64,000 bases of DNA from the NCBI GenBank assembly GCA_910583875.1, contig CAJTXT010000005.1:105526-169525 (forward strand), given 5' to 3'. Below, piece after piece: positions 60,672-64,000 of the stretch. This stretch comes from an uncultured Vampirovibrio sp. GTDB lineage: Bacteria > Cyanobacteriota > Vampirovibrionia > Gastranaerophilales > Gastranaerophilaceae. A program made the translations under genes and the position numbers. Under the pieces are notes generated by a model that searched no databases, was not told the DNA's origin, and worked only from the letters and a program-made list of their open reading frames with translations. How positions within the stretch are numbered: position 1 is the first letter of the stretch; each line of letters starts with the position of its first letter.

Positions 60672-61667
60672 TTAAGCAGCAATAGAACGAATTCTATCAT
60701 TAACAACTTTATATTCAGCTGAACAAGCAGAATTTGCAACAATATCTCTGGTTGAAGTATGAGTTAAAATACCATTACCAGCATCTTTAACCATACCGCC
60801 ATTTTTAAGAACACCTGTATATTTCATTGCACCATTTGCGCTACCCATTATTCCACCTACAACAGTACCTGCTGCAGCATTTGATGCAGTTGCACCTAGA
60901 AGTTCAGTAAATTTAAAATCTTTATCGTCATCAAAAGTTGTATCAATCATATAATTAGAAGCACCAGAAATAGAACCAGTAATAGCACCTGTTTTCATAC
61001 TTCTTGCTGCACTTTTCGCTACAGATGAACCCAAAGACTCAGCAGCACTACCAGTTCCCATTGTAGCTGCAGCAATTCCACCAGTTACAGCACCGGACAA
61101 ACCATCTTTAACGATTTGTTTAGCATCTGCAGCATCACCATCTACTTCATTTGTAGCTCTATCAGTAAATTTAAATCCGGCTTTAGTTGCTGCACCTGTA
61201 GCTGCACCAATTCCTGCTAAAACCAAAGGAGTTGCTGTTCCGCCTGATGCAACGATTGCTGCGGCAGAAGCTGTAGCCACTGCAATTGCAGCTACACCTG
61301 TAGCTATATTAGAAAATAAGTTCAAACTGCTATCTTGTTTTGCAGCAAATTCATCTATTATAGCTGATGCTTCTTCAAATGTAATTTCACCTTTTTGATA
61401 TTTTTGAATAGCTTCATCACATTTTTCAACGCTTGTACCGATATTAGTTGCTTCTTTTATATCATTCCAAGCATTTGAGAATATACCTTGTTTATCTTCA
61501 ACTTCACTTAATTGAGCATATAATGCATCAACATTTTCATCAGAAACTGAATTATTACCGGCAAAAATACTTACATCTGTATCTTCAATTCGTGGAACAG
61601 ATTGAAAATTACTATAAGATAATGCATTAGATGTATCTATAGAATTTAATTTTGAAATGTCAACCAT
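60672..61667 (-). CDS. F-x-G tagged Gly/Ala-rich protein, effector-like
   Basis: 331 aa. The N-terminal 40 residues (MVDISKLNSIDT ...) end with SIFAGNNS (Phe35, Gly37). A helical segment follows (EVEDKQGIFSNAWNDIKEA), then a strongly hydrophobic Ala/Gly-rich region (about residues 120-170: GVAAIAVATASAAAIVASGG) and further Gly/Ala/Ser-rich segments (SGAVTGGIAAATMGTGSAAE). Such glycine-zipper regions occur in membrane-inserting toxins and translocation domains of polymorphic toxins; no C-terminal toxin domain is evident. Its own terminator follows. Function unknown; a surface or injected protein is inferred. Confidence 0.65.
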   Translation of the reverse strand: MVDISKLNSIDTSNALSYSNFQSVPRIEDTDVSIFAGNNSVSDENVDALYAQLSEVEDKQGIFSNAWNDIKEATNIGTSVEKCDEAIQKYQKGEITFEEASAIIDEFAAKQDSSLNLFSNIATGVAAIAVATASAAAIVASGGTATPLVLAGIGAATGAATKAGFKFTDRATNEVDGDAADAKQIVKDGLSGAVTGGIAAATMGTGSAAESLGSSVAKSAARSMKTGAITGSISGASNYMIDTTFDDDKDFKFTELLGATASNAAAGTVVGGIMGSANGAMKYTGVLKNGGMVKDAGNGILTHTSTRDIVANSACSAEYKVVNDRIRSIAA

Positions 61668-61763
61668 ACCTATAACCTTATACCAAAACCTAGAATAAAC
61701 CTTACATTAATATAAAGTATTTTTGCATTTCAAAATTGCGTTCTTTGTTACAATTGTTAATAA

Positions 61764-62132
61764 TTAAATATCAATAATTTTATATTTAATTGCTTTAACA
61801 ACAGCTTCCGTCCTATCTTGGACAGATAATTTATTAAAAATATTATGAATATGAACTTTAGCTGTATGTACACTAACATTTAATGTTTCAGCAATTTCAG
61901 CATTATTTTTACCAAAAGATAAATATTCTAAAACTTGTATTTCTCTTTTTGTTAAAGGCACATCTAAAGTAGGAATAATATTTTTCATTCCACATAATTT
62001 TATTAATAAATTTTTTAAGAAGCCTCTTTTTATCATAATTTCAATTGAGAAATCATTATCATCTAAATTTTCATCATCATCTTCTACAATTGTGAATTTG
62101 AACTTTTTACTGCGATAATTATACCAATTCAT
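61764..62132 (-). CDS. Small LuxR-type HTH regulator
   Basis: 122 aa: about 50 N-terminal residues of unknown fold (basic start, acidic DDDENLDDND), then a clean GerE/LuxR HTH (VPLTKREIQVLEYLSFGKNN, AEIAETLNVS, VHTAKVHIHNIFNKLSVQDR). Without a receiver or autoinducer domain it may depend on a partner. The 26002 protein has a worn version of the same domain. It lies upstream-adjacent to the Gly/Ala-rich gene on the same strand with a gap of about 95 nt, so it may control it. Confidence 0.88.
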   Translation of the reverse strand: MNWYNYRSKKFKFTIVEDDDENLDDNDFSIEIMIKRGFLKNLLIKLCGMKNIIPTLDVPLTKREIQVLEYLSFGKNNAEIAETLNVSVHTAKVHIHNIFNKLSVQDRTEAVVKAIKYKIIDI

Positions 62133-62391
62133 AAGAACTCCAATTACTAATATATTATTAGTTTAAACGAGCCTAAAATTTTGTGTCTAACATATTTTCC
62201 TATATTAAAAACAGTTACATTTCTTTACATATATCTTATTTCAGCATATAATACTGCCACTGTTCTATAAAAAGCTTTTCAAATGAATACCTTAAAGCGG
62301 TGCACGGCATTACTTTTGAATGATTACCTAATATTTTTCTTGCAGCCTTTTATATGATTCACTGTAACACTATTGTAATCAATTATATTAA

Positions 62392-62703
62392 CTATGCTTT
62401 ACCTATACTTTTTAAAAATTTATAAACCATAATAGCTGCATCATCATCCTTCTCAACTGCAGAAAATATAGCTTCTTTTATTTCTTTACTACTTTTTAAA
62501 AACTCAAATTGAAATAATTCGAAAACCTCTACATTTAAAATAGAACTTATCTTCTCTATATTTTCTGGTTTTGGAAATGATAAACCATTCTCAATTCTAC
62601 TATAATTTTCAGGTTTTATTCCAATTAATTCTGAAAGCTTTTCTTGAGTAAGATTATGCCGCAATCTTATCTCTCTTAGTCTTTTACCAAATTGTTTTTT
62701 CAT
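62392..62703 (-). CDS. Small XRE-family regulator 5
   Basis: 103 aa with a Cro/C1 HTH (LREIRLRHNLTQEKLSELIG ... YSRIENGLSFPK) and a C-terminal helix ending AAIMVYKFLKSIGKA, the same layout as the four regulators at 26884-28848. ATG overlaps no strong ribosome site. It is divergent to the GT8 gene, and the 259-nt gap after it (62133-62391) holds nothing recognisable. Confidence 0.87.
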   Translation of the reverse strand: MKKQFGKRLREIRLRHNLTQEKLSELIGIKPENYSRIENGLSFPKPENIEKISSILNVEVFELFQFEFLKSSKEIKEAIFSAVEKDDDAAIMVYKFLKSIGKA

Positions 62704-62846
62704 AATTTAATTAAACTTTCTTTGATAAATTTAATGAACCCCCTACTACAGGAAGAAATAGCCTATTTACTAATGTCTTGCATTAACCAATTTAATGTAT
62801 TACAATAAATAAATAAAAAAATATGATTTATTATAGGAAGGAAACA

Positions 62847-63899
62847 ATGCCAAATTTAAATATTTGCTATGCTGTAGATGAAAATTATATTGAACAATTA
62901 ATTGTATCAATCACTTCTATACTAAAAAATGCAAATATAAATGATATTCTTAATTTTTATATAATGGAAAATGGGCTAACAGAAGAACAAAAATATTGTT
63001 TTAATAAATTAAAGAAAATTCAAAAATTTAATATTAATTTCATAAAAATTGATAAATCAGATTTTATCAAATGCCCTTTATTAAAAGAAAATAATGAAAA
63101 TTATAAAGATTATCACGTAACAATACCTACATACTTTAGATTTAATGCACCAAAATATTTCCCAATACTAAATAAAATTTTATATTTGGATTGTGATGTA
63201 ATAATACGAACATCACTTCATGAACTATTTGATATAGATATAGAAAACTATAGTGCAATGATGGTTGAAGATGCATCAAACGCTACAGAAAAAGAAAGAC
63301 TTAAAATAAATCAATATTTCAATGCCGGAGTCATGATGATAAATCTAAACTATTGGCGCCAAAATAATATTACTAATAAATTATTTGAATATGCTATAGA
63401 ACATAGAAATGAAATTTTATGGCAAGACCAAGATATTATAAATAAAGTCTTAAATAATAAAATATTATCTATAAATAAAGAATGGAATTATCAATATTTT
63501 TTATATGAATATTCAAATGCAGCCGAATTAAAAAACGCTAAAATCCTTCATTATGCCGGTAGATTTAAACCCTGGTTAATGCACTTTGAAAGTAGTATTT
63601 ATGATATTTATTATTATTACCTAAGTTTTACGGACTACAAGAAAAAAATAATTGAATATAAATTAAAGGCAAATAATAAATCATTAAAAAATAATATTGG
63701 AGGTGCAACAACCAATATACTAATTAATGCGCATGATGAAGATATACAAGCAATTTACAAAGAAATAACAAAGCTATATAAAGAAATAGGAAAAGCATAT
63801 AAAGATATAGAATGGTTATTAAATAACAAAATCGATGCATCTATAGCATACTTAATTAAACATATAGACGAAAACAATAAAAAGTTATTAAAAAAGTAA
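62847..63899 (+). CDS. Family 8 glycosyltransferase with C-terminal coiled coil
   Basis: A GT-A fold retaining glycosyltransferase of the LgtC/GspA type. The start LNICYAVDENYIEQLIVSI, the DxD motif YLDCDVII, NAGVMMINL, and the C-terminal HYAGRFKPW (H-Y-x-G-x-x-K-P-W, UDP contacts) are clear. The family moves galactose or glucose from UDP-sugars to lipooligosaccharide or other glycans at the inner membrane. The last 70 residues form a heptad repeat (AIYKEITKLYKEIGKAYKDI), unusual in GT8. ATG 62847 has GGAAGGAA before it; the frame opens eight codons earlier. Confidence 0.93.
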   Translation: MPNLNICYAVDENYIEQLIVSITSILKNANINDILNFYIMENGLTEEQKYCFNKLKKIQKFNINFIKIDKSDFIKCPLLKENNENYKDYHVTIPTYFRFNAPKYFPILNKILYLDCDVIIRTSLHELFDIDIENYSAMMVEDASNATEKERLKINQYFNAGVMMINLNYWRQNNITNKLFEYAIEHRNEILWQDQDIINKVLNNKILSINKEWNYQYFLYEYSNAAELKNAKILHYAGRFKPWLMHFESSIYDIYYYYLSFTDYKKKIIEYKLKANNKSLKNNIGGATTNILINAHDEDIQAIYKEITKLYKEIGKAYKDIEWLLNNKIDASIAYLIKHIDENNKKLLKK

Positions 63900-63945
63900 T
63901 AGATATCTCAATATCCATAATAATGACTGAGATTAGTAATAAAAA

Positions 63946-63981
63946 AAGAGATTGAACAATTGATTTACTGTTCAATCTCTT
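63946..63981. terminator. Bidirectional terminator after the GT8 gene
   Basis: AAGAGATTGAACA pairs with its exact inverse over 10 nt (13 bp). T-rich sequence follows on the plus strand, and a run of seven T on the minus strand. Confidence 0.85.
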
Positions 63982-64000
63982 CTTTTAAACTTGAATCCGG

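Overview
The window is AT-rich (roughly 70 percent A+T by eye) and comes from a bacterial chromosome. It has no rRNA, integrase, transposase, phage structural gene or CRISPR array. My best guess at the source is an uncultured gut relative of Candidatus Gastranaerophilales (Vampirovibrionia, also called Melainabacteria, the non-photosynthetic sister lineage of Cyanobacteria). The evidence is indirect: small AT-rich genes, an SLH-domain surface protein, a MlaE/TGD1-type permease, a SigB/F-type sigma factor, type IV pilus genes, and several unrelated proteins with an Asn-rich N-terminus ending in an F-x-G motif. I recall such N-termini from that group but could not search for them.

Layout: 270-1463 is an unknown protein. 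1494-6090 is a surface or glycan cluster (SGNH hydrolase, CdsA-like enzyme with altered signature, radical SAM/SPASM protein, multi-spanning glycosyltransferase). 6158-13563 holds an N-terminally extended Prs, a double-domain M16 peptidase, and a signalling run of PilZ protein, histidine kinase and HD-GYP response regulator. 13716-20627 has proS followed by four genes without known roles or with unusual architecture: a TPR-HExxH peptidase, an HNH-like nuclease, a large membrane protein and a small protein. 20689-26799 has an SLH protein, a two-repeat small protein, murA, cdd, a sigma factor, a prepilin peptidase and a degenerate LuxR-like protein. 26884-28848 is a run of four small XRE regulators, one cut by an in-frame stop. 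29259-38824 has a zinc-ribbon protein, a DHH phosphoesterase, valS, gpmI, a MATE transporter, two tiny genes and a TPR protein. 39207-49630 has a glycosyltransferase, two amino-acid transporters, pilT, mlaE, mutL, tRNA-Gly, a HAD phosphatase, tRNA-Leu, a PNPOx-type flavoprotein and a DUF3592-like protein. 49743-56671 has a four-domain CoA-disulfide-reductase fusion, a NifX-type protein, an alpha-oxoamine synthase, a MerR regulator and a DXS-like enzyme. 57032-63899 has a second large membrane protein, RqcH, a Gly/Ala-rich protein, LuxR and XRE regulators, and a GT8 glycosyltransferase.

Two families of intergenic structured DNA stand out. The first (six copies: 13561, 29667, 29784, 33674, 37234, 38909) is a long hairpin. 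Its 33-37 bp arms are essentially perfect inverted copies unique to each locus, while its apex is a shared core of about 40-50 nt. That core folds into an inner stem with compensatory base changes and an 11-nt loop. Most copies begin or end within a few bases of a stop codon. I know of no described element with variable arms and a conserved apex, and this is the leading candidate for an undescribed system. The second family consists of REPIN-like pairs of short palindromes (TGTCA...TTACC facing GGTAA...TGACA) in many intergenic gaps; the stem sequence varies in a compensated way around a constant GAACTTGTTTC centre.

The protein-level highlight is the N-terminal F-x-G tag, shared by a peptidase, an HNH-like nuclease, two paralogous membrane proteins and a Gly/Ala-rich protein. 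It looks like a sorting or processing signal. Limits: all domain calls are by eye, and no alignment, fold or database search was run.
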